Origin: Leptospira stimsonii
GTDB lineage: Bacteria; Spirochaetota; Leptospiria; Leptospirales; Leptospiraceae
Reading direction: 5' to 3'
DNA: 64,000 nt
NCBI RefSeq assembly: GCF_003545885.1
Contig: NZ_QHCT01000003.1
Coordinates: 559,594 to 623,593 of the forward strand
A program made the translations under genes and the position numbers. Shown one piece after another: positions 28,547 through 47,880 of this stretch. Numbering within the stretch: position 1 is the first letter of the stretch; each line of letters begins with the position of its first letter. The notes beneath the pieces were generated by a model. That model was not told the origin of the DNA. It made no database searches and worked only from the letters and a program-made list of their open reading frames with translations.

Positions 28547-29191
28547 TCTTCTGTAGAGATCTTTGGAAGACCCCGCTTCGTCAAGAAGGCTTCTGAATCG
28601 GAGAAGTTCCTTTTTTCCATTTCGTCTTAGAACGGAGCCTTGATTGATCGAGCGGGAATTTTTTTCTCCTCGTTTTCACCTCCCAAAGTGAACACGAAAT
28701 CCGTAATCCATCGATCCGATTCCAAAAGGGAGAAATGGTTTTTTTTAGTGTACGGACTTTCTCGAGGCCATTTTGACTTAGATTAAAACACAAATGTGAA
28801 TGAAAAACAGATAGGTTTTTCTTCTCTTAAACTTCCGGAATTTCTGCGGATCCATATAAAATTTTCTGAATCGCCATTTCAGGGAAGAATTCCGAATACC
28901 TTGTGTTCTCCTCCGTTTTTCCCAAATAAATAAATTGACTCAATTGACCAAATTTTACATTCGAAAACGGCCGTTCATTGAACCTTCCAATCGGAGGAAT
29001 TTGGATTTTTCCCTTCTTTCGGATTCACTTAGGTAGTTCTTGAGTTCTATTTTTTTTAGAACCTTTATTTCTCTTTTTTTGGTAAGAATTGATTATTCAT
29101 ATTTATTTATAAGTCACTTAATTTAGGAAGAAAATTTTCCGAAGCTAAACTTTCTGCCGATTTCTACAAATTATTGATTAGAGTCAAACCG
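28547..29191. other. Intergenic region between thiG and the HD-GYP regulator
   Basis: I see no gene here. The 300 bases before 29191 are AT-rich and probably hold the promoter of the response-regulator gene. No riboswitch fold, repeat core or terminator is recognisable by eye. Confidence 0.5.
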
Positions 29192-30235
29192 ATGCACACA
29201 ATTCCGATTCAAAGAAAAAAGAAAGTTATGATCGTAGAAGATAGCCTGATGGATTTAAGACTGATCCAACATCATTTGGAAAAGGATTATGAAACGATCC
29301 TTGTTCAAGACTCGAACTTGGCGATCCAAATTGCAAGAACACATCAGCCGGACTTGATTCTTATGGATATTATGATGCCTCAAATCGGAGGCGTGGAAGT
29401 TTGTCGCAAATTAAAAAACTATCCGCAGACGACGGATATTCCCGTAATCTTTATCACATCCATAGAAGATCCGAAAATGGAAACGCTCGGTTTCAAAATG
29501 GGCGCTGTAGATTTTTTTAAAAAACCGTTTAGCCCGCCCATATTCAGAGCGAGAATCAAGTCGCATCTCGAACTCAGTAGATTGTTGGAAATTAAATCCT
29601 CTCGTTTGGAAATCATTCGAAGATTGGTTGTCGCTTCGGAATACAGAGACAATGAAACCGGAAATCATATTCTAAGAATGAGTAAATATTGCCAAGTAAT
29701 CGCGAATCATTACGGGCTTTCCGCGGAAGAAGTGGAGGACATCTACAACGCTTCAGCGATGCACGACGTAGGCAAAATCGGCATTCCGGATTCTATCCTA
29801 AGAAAAAACGGCAGATTGACGTCTGAAGAATTCGAGGTCATCAAGACACATCCTGTGATCGGAGCAAACATCATAGGAGAACACGAAACTGGTTTGCTCA
29901 AAGTTGCGAGAGAAATTTGTATTGGCCATCACGAAAAATGGGACGGCTCCGGTTATCCCTACGGACTCAAAGGGGAAGAAATCAGCATTTCCGCAAGGAT
30001 CGCATCGGTCGCCGATGTCTTTGATGCATTGACCACCAACCGTCCATATAAAAACGGATGGCCGATCGGACAAGCAGTGGAATACATCCGATCGCAGTCG
30101 GGAATTTCATTCGATCCGGAAATCGTAGAAATCTTCGAAGAAAATATTGTCGATCTGTTGAGAGCAAAGGTTGAATTCACCGCTCACACTCAGATGAACG
30201 GGAAAGACACTCAAAACGAAGAAATCATCGCGTAA
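29192..30235 (+). CDS. Response regulator with HD-GYP phosphodiesterase domain
   Basis: This protein should hydrolyse cyclic-di-GMP under control of a histidine kinase. With the ATG at 29192 it has 347 residues. A receiver domain (about 12-130) has acidic VEDS, phospho-acceptor DLILMDIMMP and a Lys in FFKKPFSP. An HD-GYP domain (about 145-330) has HDVGKIGIPDSIL, HxxxGxxI and HHEKWDGSGYP, all intact. A TTG six codons earlier is also open. No kinase gene is adjacent. Confidence 0.93.
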   Translation: MHTIPIQRKKKVMIVEDSLMDLRLIQHHLEKDYETILVQDSNLAIQIARTHQPDLILMDIMMPQIGGVEVCRKLKNYPQTTDIPVIFITSIEDPKMETLGFKMGAVDFFKKPFSPPIFRARIKSHLELSRLLEIKSSRLEIIRRLVVASEYRDNETGNHILRMSKYCQVIANHYGLSAEEVEDIYNASAMHDVGKIGIPDSILRKNGRLTSEEFEVIKTHPVIGANIIGEHETGLLKVAREICIGHHEKWDGSGYPYGLKGEEISISARIASVADVFDALTTNRPYKNGWPIGQAVEYIRSQSGISFDPEIVEIFEENIVDLLRAKVEFTAHTQMNGKDTQNEEIIA

Positions 30236-30269
30236 TCAGCCCATTCTTCAAGAAGGCTTTTGAAAATAA

Positions 30270-30299
30270 AAAAGAGCGTGGCTCTGAAATTTTTTTCCA
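30270..30299 (+). terminator. Probable terminator after HD-GYP gene
   Basis: AGAGC-GTG-GCTCT is a short 5-bp stem followed within four bases by a run of seven T. It is weaker than the other terminators in the window. Confidence 0.55.
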
Positions 30300-30341
30300 G
30301 TAATAGGCCGCGTTCGATTCTTTTCAGGAACCGAAAAGAAT

Positions 30342-30866
30342 ATGGGACAAATCTATCTAAATACAAATCAAGAAATTCAATCCGCTTTAGTTTTATCGAG
30401 GATGAACGTCGAGACGATCTTAATTCCTGAAAAATATTTGAATCGTTTGAGCGAAAAAGAAAGAAAAGCGCTTCCGAAACGAATCTTGCCGCTTTTGAGG
30501 AGATATCAGAAACTCATTCTTTCCCTCAGGAGAATCAATCGAAACGCTAGAAAAACTCTTTATCAGAGGGATCAAGGAAAACTCAAAAGAATCAATATGA
30601 GAATTGATACCGGAGTTTGGGCTCTTCTCGGCGTCTTAGCGGCCGCACACGGTGTCTCCCGTTGTTTTATGGTGAATTACCTTTTCTGGCTGGAAGATTC
30701 TGGAGGCGGAATTTACCTTGATAGAATTTTGAATGTGGGATGTCCCACCTTTCAAAATCTCTACAGTTATATCTGGCACCTAGATCTACTCAAAAACAAG
30801 ATAACAAAAAGGTTGGAATTCGAACCAAACCCAATTCAGATCCTTACGCCGGAGGATTATTCCTAA
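30342..30866 (+). CDS. DUF1564 family protein
   Basis: This 174-residue protein matches the DUF1564 pattern known to me from Leptospira genomes, where many paralogues occur. Features are a basic N-terminal half (LPKRILPLLRRYQKLILSLRRINRNARKTLYQ), the phrase RINMRIDTGVWALLGVLAAAHGVSRCFMVNYLFWLE (quoted in part) and a C-terminal YIWHLDLLKNKITKRLEF. The central segment resembles a ribbon-helix-helix-like or HTH-like DNA-binding arrangement, but that is inference. The function is unknown. Confidence 0.85.
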   Translation: MGQIYLNTNQEIQSALVLSRMNVETILIPEKYLNRLSEKERKALPKRILPLLRRYQKLILSLRRINRNARKTLYQRDQGKLKRINMRIDTGVWALLGVLAAAHGVSRCFMVNYLFWLEDSGGGIYLDRILNVGCPTFQNLYSYIWHLDLLKNKITKRLEFEPNPIQILTPEDYS

Positions 30867-30978
30867 ATATTCACTCTTCTACCGAATTTCAAAACAAAAC
30901 TTTGCTTCAGGGAATTTAAAGCACAAATTCTCTAGGCACATTGATACGTTCAAGAACCTACAGAATTTTCGCTCTGGT

Positions 30979-33753
<2,775 letters not shown>

Positions 33754-33780
33754 AGTTTTTGTGTTTTTCGATTCCGGATC

Positions 33781-33812
<32 letters not shown>

Positions 33813-33831
33813 CGGCAGGGAATAGAATGCA

Positions 33832-35681
<1,850 letters not shown>

Positions 35682-35791
35682 AGGGGAAAGCCACGTTCAT
35701 ATACTCCGAAGCCAGTCCCCATAGGATCACGAGCCTTGCCAAAAGTTAGAAAACCATATAGAATCAACAAAGATTTCATTCAAGTTTTCTG

Positions 35792-36172
35792 GTAGGAACT
35801 CCGACAGGAAGAATTCTTCTTGAAAACATGCAATTTCTGTGATAGAGAAAAATCACCTCTTCTTCCCGCGAACCCGCCTCCTCCACCCAATTCAGGGTGA
35901 GGCGCGCGGTTTTCACAGTAAAAGTAGGAACTCCGACAGCAAGAATGCTTCTTGAAAACATGCAATTTCTGTGATAGAGAAAAATCACCTCTTCATCCCG
36001 CGAACCCGCCTCCTCCACCCAATTCAGGGTGGGGCGCGCCATTTTCACAGTAAAAGTCGGAACTCCGACAGCAAGAATGCTTCTTGAAAACATGCAATTT
36101 CTGTGATAGAGAAAAATCACCTCTTCTTCCCGCGAACCCGCCTCCTCCACCCAATTCAGGGTGGGGCGCGCC
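35792..36172 (+). repeat. Dispersed hairpin repeat, copy D: three tandem 132-bp units
   Basis: Units begin at 35792, 35924 and 36056 with GTAGGAACTCCGACAG or GTCGGAACTCCGACAG, exactly 132 bases apart, nearly identical to each other. Each has TTTCTGTGATAGAGAAA and the hairpin CCACCC-AATTCA-GGGTG(A/G)G. The period is a multiple of three, so a spurious 124-residue open frame runs on the minus strand (35776-36150). I do not regard it as a gene. Confidence 0.92.
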
Positions 36173-36347
36173 GTCGACGGGGGATCGTCGTTCTTACGAC
36201 AAAGTCTTTTTAAGATTCATTGCACATGTAGAAAAGTTTCGTTCATCGGTTGGAGAGGAGAGCAAAGCATAGGAACCTGAGACTCACATTGGATCGGCTT
36301 TCAGAGAAAACTTGGAAAGAATTTTCACCCCCGTAAAATTATCTTTT
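36173..36347. other. Intergenic spacer after repeat array D
   Basis: Nothing recognisable is seen between the end of the array and the exported-protein gene. The 110 bases before the array (35682-35791) are likewise empty. Confidence 0.5.
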
Positions 36348-36926
36348 TTACAAGGGAACGTCTCCCTCAAGAATTCTCGTGGGAACTCCCGCAAAAATTC
36401 CGAGAGAAACTTCTGATTCTAAAAAAGAAAAACAGGAAACCTTCTTTCGAAAAGATCTTCCTTCTCGAAACCGAATCTCCGAACATCTCCTTGGCTGGAA
36501 GGTTTGATTCTTCCTTTCGAAAACGAAATCGATTTCCCTCGAAGGAAAATTACCGGATCCCCGAACTTTGGAAAAAATCATCCGATGCTTTCCTCTTTCG
36601 ATCGTCCTCACCTGAAAGGCATTGGTATGGAAGATAAGACAGAGCTTGTTTTTTCTCTGCGGTTGAAGAAGATACCAATCCCAATTTTTAGAAGGTGTGG
36701 AATCGATCAGCCAAAAACTTCCGTCTCTGAAAGAAGACTTCTGTGTTTTGATATTTTCATCTTCCGATCCGCGCAAACCGGCGATCGATTCGATCCATTG
36801 ATTTAAGGAAGAACGACAAGTTCCTTCGAATTGATTCTGATCGTTTGGATCCTTTGCCGAAATAGAATGAAATGTAAAAATGCAACTTAGGCCGAATGAT
36901 GTAGCGAAAACAAAACGAGATTTCAT
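36348..36926 (-). CDS. Exported hypothetical protein
   Basis: The 192-residue product has a signal peptide (KSRFVFATSFGLSCIFTFHSISA, cut before KDPND). The mature part has five cysteines and many Arg/Phe and aromatic residues, with strands suggested by WYLLQPQ and LCLIFHTNAFQVRTIE. The last 13 or so residues (GVPTRILEG...) are encoded by a solo repeat core, GTGGGAACTCCCGC at 36379-36392, so the present stop may differ from the ancestral one. No function is recognised. Confidence 0.68.
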   Translation of the reverse strand: MKSRFVFATSFGLSCIFTFHSISAKDPNDQNQFEGTCRSSLNQWIESIAGLRGSEDENIKTQKSSFRDGSFWLIDSTPSKNWDWYLLQPQRKNKLCLIFHTNAFQVRTIERGKHRMIFSKVRGSGNFPSREIDFVFERKNQTFQPRRCSEIRFREGRSFRKKVSCFSFLESEVSLGIFAGVPTRILEGDVPL

Positions 36927-37070
36927 CCTTCTCTACAAAAGACCTCTAAGCTCGGCGCCCGATTTCCCGCTGGCGTTCAGAAAACGAAGGTCCGTTTTTT
37001 TAAAAATTTTTAAGAAGAATCCGTCCGTAGAAACTTCCGTAAAGTATGAGTTCCTACTTTTTAGAAACGA

Positions 37071-37286
<216 letters not shown>

Positions 37287-37397
37287 CTGCGAATGTCCTT
37301 TTCTTTCAAGGGAAAGACAAATTTAGAACTTTGTAAAGCGAAAATCGACCTTTGATTCGATGCTCTTAAGCGTCCGCGACCTCCCTTTCAGAACGAT

Positions 37398-38150
37398 TCA
37401 CAAACCGTCGAAATTAAAATTTTCCGTGTTTTCCGATTCTTCTTCCTCCGGAATTTCCGCAAGAATCGCCGAAACCTTTTCGGAACTTTTTTCTCTCTTC
37501 GGTAACACAAGTTCCGATTCTCCTTCGTCTTTCATTTTCATGAGAAGGGAGAATCCTTTCGGTTCTCTCACAAATTCGGGAAAGTATTCGTAGAATAACT
37601 TCGCGGAAACGACCCGAAACTTGGAAGGATACGCGCTCTTATACGTGGAGGAAAGTTCCACGTCCGGAAGTTGTTGAAACTGGATTCGATCCTCGAAGTC
37701 GTTAAACTCTTGTTTGGTGTAAACCGGAAGCCTTTCGGTGATCAGATCTTTTAGTATGATCCAATCCAATTTAAAACGCATCCGGTAACCTTGGAACGCG
37801 GTCGATCTCTGGATCAAATTGACCAATCTCTTGATCGGATAATCCCTCTTCGCGTAAGGCGTAAGATAGATCAGAAGATATCTCTGCGAAAATCCGAGAG
37901 GCTCCCAAACTCGATCGGGATACGGTTTTCCCTCTTCCGATTTGATATCGTCCAGAATGGATTGTAATTCCGGAACGATTTCCGTGTGATCCGTATAAAA
38001 TTCCTGTTTTTCTACTTCTCCAAATTCTCCGTAGTAGAGCCATTTGTAAAGATCAGCGATTTCAAAGACGGGATGATAGAGTAAGAATTGATCTAAGAAT
38101 TCGATCTTTTCTTCGCGAGATTTGTTATCGTCGATTTCTCTCTGAATCAC
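37398..38150 (-). CDS. Conserved hypothetical cytosolic protein
   Basis: The 250-residue protein starts inside the end of plsY (26-base overlap), which suggests it belongs to the smpB-der-plsY transcript. It has an N-terminal helical region, a [22 protein letters not shown] patch (quoted in part) and a Glu-rich C-terminus ([11 protein letters not shown]). There are no membrane segments and no catalytic motif that I can name. Confidence 0.78.
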   Translation of the reverse strand: MIQREIDDNKSREEKIEFLDQFLLYHPVFEIADLYKWLYYGEFGEVEKQEFYTDHTEIVPELQSILDDIKSEEGKPYPDRVWEPLGFSQRYLLIYLTPYAKRDYPIKRLVNLIQRSTAFQGYRMRFKLDWIILKDLITERLPVYTKQEFNDFEDRIQFQQLPDVELSSTYKSAYPSKFRVVSAKLFYEYFPEFVREPKGFSLLMKMKDEGESELVLPKREKSSEKVSAILAEIPEEEESENTENFNFDGL

Positions 38151-38771
38151 TTTTTTGATCCTCGTTTTTGACCGCGAACAACTCCGACTGATTTAATATC
38201 CGAAGAATGTTCTCCCTATGGGTCAGTATGATCCCGATAGAGATAAAAATCATGGTTCCTAAAACCCAATACGAAACTTCTTCGTGCAAAAGAAGAACCG
38301 AGGAAAAAGCATAAACGAGAGGAAGCGTTAGGGAAGCAAAAATTGATCCCAGAGAAACAAATTTAAAAAATTTATAAACCGCTAAAAAGACAAGAACCGC
38401 ACCCAAACACGCGATCGGAGTCAGAACCAGAAAAACGCCTAACGCCGTTGCAACTCCCTTCCCGCCTCTAAAGTTTAAGAATGGAGAAAACATATGTCCC
38501 AGTATTGCCAATACTCCGCAGAGGAGTTGAAACGGAATTCCTCCTTCGGGATAGAAATGACCGGAAAGATAAACCGGAAGCGCCCCTTTGGCTATGTCCA
38601 AAACCAAAACGGGAAACCCGTATCTCCATCCAACCAAACGACCTACGTTCGTCGCACCGATGTTCTTACTTCCCGATTTCCGAATGTCCACGCCCGCAAG
38701 GTGAAGCGCGATCCAATATCCGAAAGGAATCGAACCCGCGGCAAAACTTAAAAAAACGATCCAGAGAAAAT

Positions 38772-38775
<4 letters not shown>
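38125..38775 (-). CDS. plsY: Glycerol-3-phosphate acyltransferase PlsY
   Basis: PlsY moves an acyl group from acyl-phosphate to glycerol-3-phosphate, the first step of phospholipid synthesis. The 216-residue integral membrane protein has the family motifs [27 protein letters not shown] (about 31-47) and [14 protein letters not shown] (about 101-114), with five or so helices. It overlaps der by 4 bases upstream and a hypothetical gene by 26 bases downstream. The C-terminal tail after residue 190 is charged and longer than usual. Confidence 0.95.
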
Positions 38776-40244
<1,469 letters not shown>

Positions 40245-40265
40245 ATAGATCCTAATTTGAACTGC

Positions 40266-40751
40266 CTAAGAATCGTAACGATTGGAAGATTTTAAGGCGC
40301 GTGCGATTTCTTGCTGTGCGTCTTTTTTCTGCATGTCATCCCGTTTATCGTGTATCTTCTTCGGCTTGGCGACGGCGATCTCCACTTTCACTCGAAGGTT
40401 ATTCTTAAAATAAACCTTGGTGGCGACGAGAACCAAACCCTTCTCTTTTACCTGACGATCCAACTTTTCGATTTCCCTCTTATGCAGAAGAAGTTTGCGA
40501 GCTCGGATCTCCGGATGGTTGGCGTAACCTCCGTTTTTATACGGAGTGATGGAAAAGTTTTCTAAAAAGATTTCGCCGTTTTTGATCTTGGCGAACGCGT
40601 CGGTAAGATTCCCTTTTTTTTCACGAAGACTTTTGACTTCGGATCCGGTCAAAACGATGCCCGCTTCGATGAATGAAATCAATTCGAAGTTGAACTTGGC
40701 CTTTTTGTTGACCAAGGGCGAATGCCCGGATTCTTCTTTTTTGTCTGCCAT
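40266..40751 (-). CDS. smpB: SsrA-binding protein SmpB
   Basis: SmpB delivers tmRNA to stalled ribosomes for trans-translation. The 161-residue protein shows [29 protein letters not shown] (in part), the conserved [14 protein letters not shown] and the basic C-terminal tail [16 protein letters not shown]. It begins the smpB-der-plsY cluster, 21 bases before der. No tmRNA gene is apparent nearby. Confidence 0.97.
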   Translation of the reverse strand: MADKKEESGHSPLVNKKAKFNFELISFIEAGIVLTGSEVKSLREKKGNLTDAFAKIKNGEIFLENFSITPYKNGGYANHPEIRARKLLLHKREIEKLDRQVKEKGLVLVATKVYFKNNLRVKVEIAVAKPKKIHDKRDDMQKKDAQQEIARALKSSNRYDS

Positions 40752-40933
40752 CTTACTTTATCGGAAGTAAATCCAGTTTTTCGAAGAAATGACCGAGGCC
40801 AAGTGAAAAACAATCTAGCTTCACAAAGACGACAGATTAAAGTTTTTTAGGTGGGCTAATTTCCGATTTTTGCCCGCATTTTTCGCCGGGTCTTTTGAAA
40901 GACCGCGACGAAAATCTGGGAAAACTTTGCTTT

Positions 40934-42253
40934 TTATTGCGAAAAGGTCGCGGTAATTCCTGGTAGCGAATAAGTCACATTCTTAAGACTCGAATGCAAA
41001 GGATGAACTCCAAGTTGAAACGAGGATCGGTCGTCCGCATCGCTTCTTGGTGCGAAAACGCTGTCCCCATTTGAATCCCAAAACAAGACACGATCGACCC
41101 GAAGTCCGATATGTAGTCGGGAAATCGGCTCCGATCCATTTCTTTGGATCGGAAGAATCCGGATCAAGTTTCCCGAAGCTTCGAACCGAGAATTCAATCG
41201 ACTACTCGAAAATTGTTGCCCCTCGAAGTCTTCTAAAAACCCTCCGCCAAGAGGATAATAGAACGGATGCGGATACCAAGCGACGTTAGTACCCAGCTCT
41301 GCTTCGTTTTGATTGGCGAGATAACTTCCAGGATTGAGAGTCTGGGTATTTACTCCGGTTGCCACCGATCCATTTCGCAAAGCAACCTTACTTACGATCT
41401 GAGATTGACGAAAACGACATTCCGAAGACCCGACTCCTCCCAAGGTTTTTTCAGAAGGTGTAAATAGAAATCCTGGTGTTTCCAGCCACTCCGGAGGACA
41501 GTCTCCCGCGAACAGCAAGGCACTAACGATCCCTCTTTCTAACGTCTCAAAAGGACCATCCGATGCGCGACTGATGGTCACCCCGGTCGAAAGATCAACA
41601 TAACGATACTCGGGATCAGGAACATCGGTTGGGGAGAAGAAATAAGTCACGGATCGAAGAATCAAACCAATACGATCGTGCTCGCTACCGATCGCCTTCA
41701 AATCTGCCTTTATTTCCGAATTCAAATCGGAACCGATTGTAGAACCGATCGATTTGTATTGATGACAGATGCTCCCTAACCCTAAATGATTTTTAAGCAT
41801 TTCGCTTTCCGACGATAAATCGACCATGCTGAAGATTACCTTATCAAAATTAAACACGGATTCCGCTCCCGGGCCCGGACCGCCTTGATCTTGAGATTTG
41901 TACAATAGAATCGCGCACACGTTGAGTGAAACCGCCTTAGGTGTTATGAAATTATCTCGAAACGCGTCCGGTTGTTTATCTCCGAATTGATCGAACGAAA
42001 TACCATATATATTCGACTCGATTGGTGGAAAGGAAATCTGCTCCGAATTCGAACGAGCCAGAATCGAGGATGACGCTCCTGAATTTGTTATTAACTGGAC
42101 ACTAACGTTTTCCGCGCTTGACGAACCGAAAAGAAGTAAGGCCATTACAGCGTTCAAGGATTTATCGGATGATTCGGTTTTACATTGTGAAAAAATTACG
42201 AGGAAGGCGTAGATACATGCAATCGCCTTTATCCGCATCGTTTTATCTTTCAT
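40934..42253 (-). CDS. Large putative lipoprotein
   Basis: Starting at ATG 42253 the protein has 439 residues and a spirochaetal lipoprotein signal: MKDKTMRIKAIACIYAFLVIF followed by SQC. The lipidated Cys would be about residue 24. The rest is soluble, with few cysteines and a likely beta-rich C-terminal half. A short segment after the lipid site (LNAVMALLLFGSS) is a pattern seen in Leptospira surface lipoproteins. A TTG at 42277 is also open but lacks a ribosome-binding site. The function is unknown. Confidence 0.82.
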   Translation of the reverse strand: MKDKTMRIKAIACIYAFLVIFSQCKTESSDKSLNAVMALLLFGSSSAENVSVQLITNSGASSSILARSNSEQISFPPIESNIYGISFDQFGDKQPDAFRDNFITPKAVSLNVCAILLYKSQDQGGPGPGAESVFNFDKVIFSMVDLSSESEMLKNHLGLGSICHQYKSIGSTIGSDLNSEIKADLKAIGSEHDRIGLILRSVTYFFSPTDVPDPEYRYVDLSTGVTISRASDGPFETLERGIVSALLFAGDCPPEWLETPGFLFTPSEKTLGGVGSSECRFRQSQIVSKVALRNGSVATGVNTQTLNPGSYLANQNEAELGTNVAWYPHPFYYPLGGGFLEDFEGQQFSSSRLNSRFEASGNLIRILPIQRNGSEPISRLHIGLRVDRVLFWDSNGDSVFAPRSDADDRSSFQLGVHPLHSSLKNVTYSLPGITATFSQ

Positions 42254-42465
42254 AGAAGACACTCTCTCTTCGTTCAAATAGGAAAGGAAAAAACTTCAGA
42301 ACATTCTTCCCTTACCAAGTGATTCTAACATTTCAAAGAAATGGGTTTTGCAGGCTCTTTCCAGTCGTTCATTCCTAAAAAAAAGAGGTTCATTCCGAAA
42401 AACAGGCGACTCAAACAGTCGTTCTTCCTTTTTCAATTCTTATCTTATTGGAAGCCAAATTCCGA

Positions 42466-45498
<3,033 letters not shown>

Positions 45499-45663
45499 GA
45501 CTCAAAGATTATCAGGTAGAATCCTCTGGCAACCTGAATTCCCGAAATTATATTTTGAACGGTTTGAATTGTTTGACTACCAAATCAACTTTTCGAGATG
45601 ATTCATTTGAGAAGACCGTTTTGCAGTGGTTCTCTCGGATGGAAATTTCAAAAAGGATCTAGT

Positions 45664-46776
45664 ATGAGTCAGAATCCATTAGAATATGTTTTAGCAAATC
45701 GAATCCAAGGCCTCGACACTTCCGCGATCCGCAAAGCGTTCGAACTCGCGGGGAGTTTAAAAAACCCGATCAATCTTTCCATCGGTCAGCCGCATTTCCC
45801 TTGTCCCGCGAATATTATCGAAGCTGGTTGTAAGGTGCTCAGAGACGGAAAAACGGCTTATACTCTCACAGGTGGAATTCCGGAACTTCGTTCCGCTCTT
45901 GCGGAAAAATACAAGACGACTAACGGTATCTCCTATGCGACGCCAGAAAGAATTTTGGTCACTTCCGGAATCAGCTCCGCATTCTTACTTTTATTCAACG
46001 CGTTGTTAAACGAAGGAGACGAATGTCTCGTAGTCACGCCCCACTTTTTGATGTATCCCGCCTATATCAAGATCTACGGGGGAAAGATGAACACGGTGCA
46101 TCAATCCTTCGAACCGGAAGATCTAAAGGAATTCTCCAATAAAAAACTGAAGATTATCATCTATTCTTCTCCTTCCAATCCCACGGGTAAAATTCTTTCC
46201 AGGAAACAATTGGAAGCACTCGCAGAACTCGCGGAGAAAACCGGAGCCTATTTGATTTCGGATGAGATCTACGAACTCTTCGACTATGATAAGAAGTTTA
46301 TCTCGGCGGGTTCTTTTTACGAGAAGACGATAACTCTTTCCGGTTTTTCCAAAACGTACAGTATGACTGGGCTTCGTTTGTCCTCCATTCTCGCGCCGGA
46401 ACCCATTACAAAAGCATTAACTACTCTGCAACAATATACGATCGTCTGCGCTCCTTCCGTCACTCAGTGGATGGGAATCGAAGCACTCAAAACGGATATG
46501 AGTTCCTACATAGCAGACTACAAAGAAAAAAGGGACTTCGTCTACGATTCCATAAAAGATCACTATGAGGTGGAAAAGAGCGAAGGCGCATTCTACTTCT
46601 TTATCAAGATCAAAGAAAAAGACGATGATTTTGTTCTGAGGGCCATCAAAGAGAAGGAATTGATCTTGGTTCCTGGTTATATCTTTGCCGATTCTAAGAA
46701 TTACATTCGGATCAGCTTCGCATCGGAATGGGAGAATTTGAAGAAGGGAATTTCAGCGCTTGTTTCACTCGCTTGA
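45664..46776 (+). CDS. Class I/II pyridoxal-phosphate aminotransferase
   Basis: The ATG at 45664 (370 residues) follows AAAGGATCT and is preferred to an upstream start at 45598. The fold-type I motifs are clear: NLSIGQPHF, the Tyr/Ser loop SSPSNPTGK (about 171-179), SDEIYELFDY (about 205-214) and the PLP lysine in SGFSKTYSMTGLRL (about 229-242). This resembles the aspartate/aromatic aminotransferase group, but substrate cannot be set by eye. The next gene begins within its final 17 bases. Confidence 0.93.
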   Translation: MSQNPLEYVLANRIQGLDTSAIRKAFELAGSLKNPINLSIGQPHFPCPANIIEAGCKVLRDGKTAYTLTGGIPELRSALAEKYKTTNGISYATPERILVTSGISSAFLLLFNALLNEGDECLVVTPHFLMYPAYIKIYGGKMNTVHQSFEPEDLKEFSNKKLKIIIYSSPSNPTGKILSRKQLEALAELAEKTGAYLISDEIYELFDYDKKFISAGSFYEKTITLSGFSKTYSMTGLRLSSILAPEPITKALTTLQQYTIVCAPSVTQWMGIEALKTDMSSYIADYKEKRDFVYDSIKDHYEVEKSEGAFYFFIKIKEKDDDFVLRAIKEKELILVPGYIFADSKNYIRISFASEWENLKKGISALVSLA

Positions 46777-47617
46777 TCCGTTGACCTTCTGGATCTTTTT
46801 GGGATTCGGAAGTTTCGGCGCGGTTTCCTTGGGAAGTTTTTACGTTACGTTAGGATTTCGGATCTTAGAATACTATTACGGTAAAAAAAGAAAATCTCTT
46901 TCTTTTGGGGAGAAGTGGAAACAAATTTTTACTTCTCCGAGCGCTTGCGATCATTGCGGAAAAGAGATCCGTTATCCGGAACTTCTTCCGGTTGTGGGTT
47001 ATCTGATCTCAAGAGGAAAATGCAAAGAATGTAAAAAGCCGATCCCTGTGATCTTCCCTTTGGTTGAATTTTCTTTTTTTTCTATTTTTGTTTTGTGTTT
47101 TGTTCTTACCCAAAATCCTGCTTTCAGTTTTGTCTTTTTGTTTTTATGCGGTCATCTTCTGATTTCCTGTCTGACCGATGCGTATCATTTTTCTTTGGAT
47201 TATGAGAATCTTCCTTGGATTTTATTCTTCGGTTTGACCGCAGTTTATCTTTTGAACGGCAAACTCCCTGGTTGGAACGAGGTCTTTGTCTTCGGAGGTT
47301 TTTTTGCCGCGTTTCTGATCTTGTTTTTTTTCTTTCCGGGTGGAATCGGTTTTGGAGACGTTCTCTTTGCACCGGTTCTTGCAATGATCGCAGGTCATCC
47401 TTGGTGGATGTTTTTTTTAAACGCCTCTTATATCCCTGCGGTTTTGTTTACAGTCGCGCTTCGTAAAAAAGGCGAAAGCCTTCGAAGAACTCCGATTCCG
47501 ATGGGTTTGTATTTCGGTTTAGGAACGGTGCTGACTTTTTTTGGGAAGATTCTTTTCGAATCGGAGTTTCTTTCGATTCCGATCTTTTCCGATCTTTTGG
47601 ATCAGAATCCACAATAA
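46760..47617 (+). CDS. Prepilin peptidase / type IV leader peptidase
   Basis: This enzyme trims and N-methylates type IV prepilins or type II secretion pseudopilins. The 285-residue protein starts with TTG at 46760. It has the two zinc-binding cysteine pairs (CDHCGK and CKECKK, about 55-82), about seven membrane helices, and both catalytic aspartates (CLTDAYH and GFGDVLFAP). It overlaps the aminotransferase gene by 17 bases. No pilin genes lie in this window. Confidence 0.93.
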   Translation: MFHSLDPLTFWIFLGFGSFGAVSLGSFYVTLGFRILEYYYGKKRKSLSFGEKWKQIFTSPSACDHCGKEIRYPELLPVVGYLISRGKCKECKKPIPVIFPLVEFSFFSIFVLCFVLTQNPAFSFVFLFLCGHLLISCLTDAYHFSLDYENLPWILFFGLTAVYLLNGKLPGWNEVFVFGGFFAAFLILFFFFPGGIGFGDVLFAPVLAMIAGHPWWMFFLNASYIPAVLFTVALRKKGESLRRTPIPMGLYFGLGTVLTFFGKILFESEFLSIPIFSDLLDQNPQ

Positions 47618-47880
47618 AAAAAATAACGAATCATACAGAAAGCCAAAGAGCCGTTTTACAAAAATGAAATTGAAGATTCAAAAATGAATCCATTCTGATT
47701 TAAGAAGATTCAAAAATTTTTCTTGGTAAGATTTCTTTTTTCCCGGCTTTTTTCGGAGGAGTCTGTTAGAATCCTTCAAACGAGAGAGAATTTTTTGCCA
47801 CATTCTTTTGAGAATTGAACCGCACCTGAATCAAGCTCACCCCTATTCTGAGAAAGGAATTAGAACGACAAAGATCCAAG
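47618..47880. other. Spacer before repeat array E
   Basis: I see no gene here. ACAAAGATCCAAGATCTTTGT at 47870-47889 is an inverted repeat at the array border. Confidence 0.5.

Noticed and set aside
28547..28800. Possible thiS gene or thiamine-pyrophosphate riboswitch upstream of thiG
   Set aside because: No short protein ending in Gly-Gly and no CUGAGA/ACCUGA riboswitch core could be found on the minus strand.
30735..30750. GTGGGATGTCCCAC palindrome inside the DUF1564 gene as a repeat core
   Set aside because: It resembles the repeat core only in part and lies in well-formed coding sequence, so chance is the simpler explanation.
35776..36150. Open frame of 124 residues with a 44-residue repeat on the minus strand
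   Set aside because: It is a by-product of the 132-bp tandem repeat, whose period is a multiple of three. It has no ribosome-binding site, and parts of the unit recur in non-coding repeat copies.
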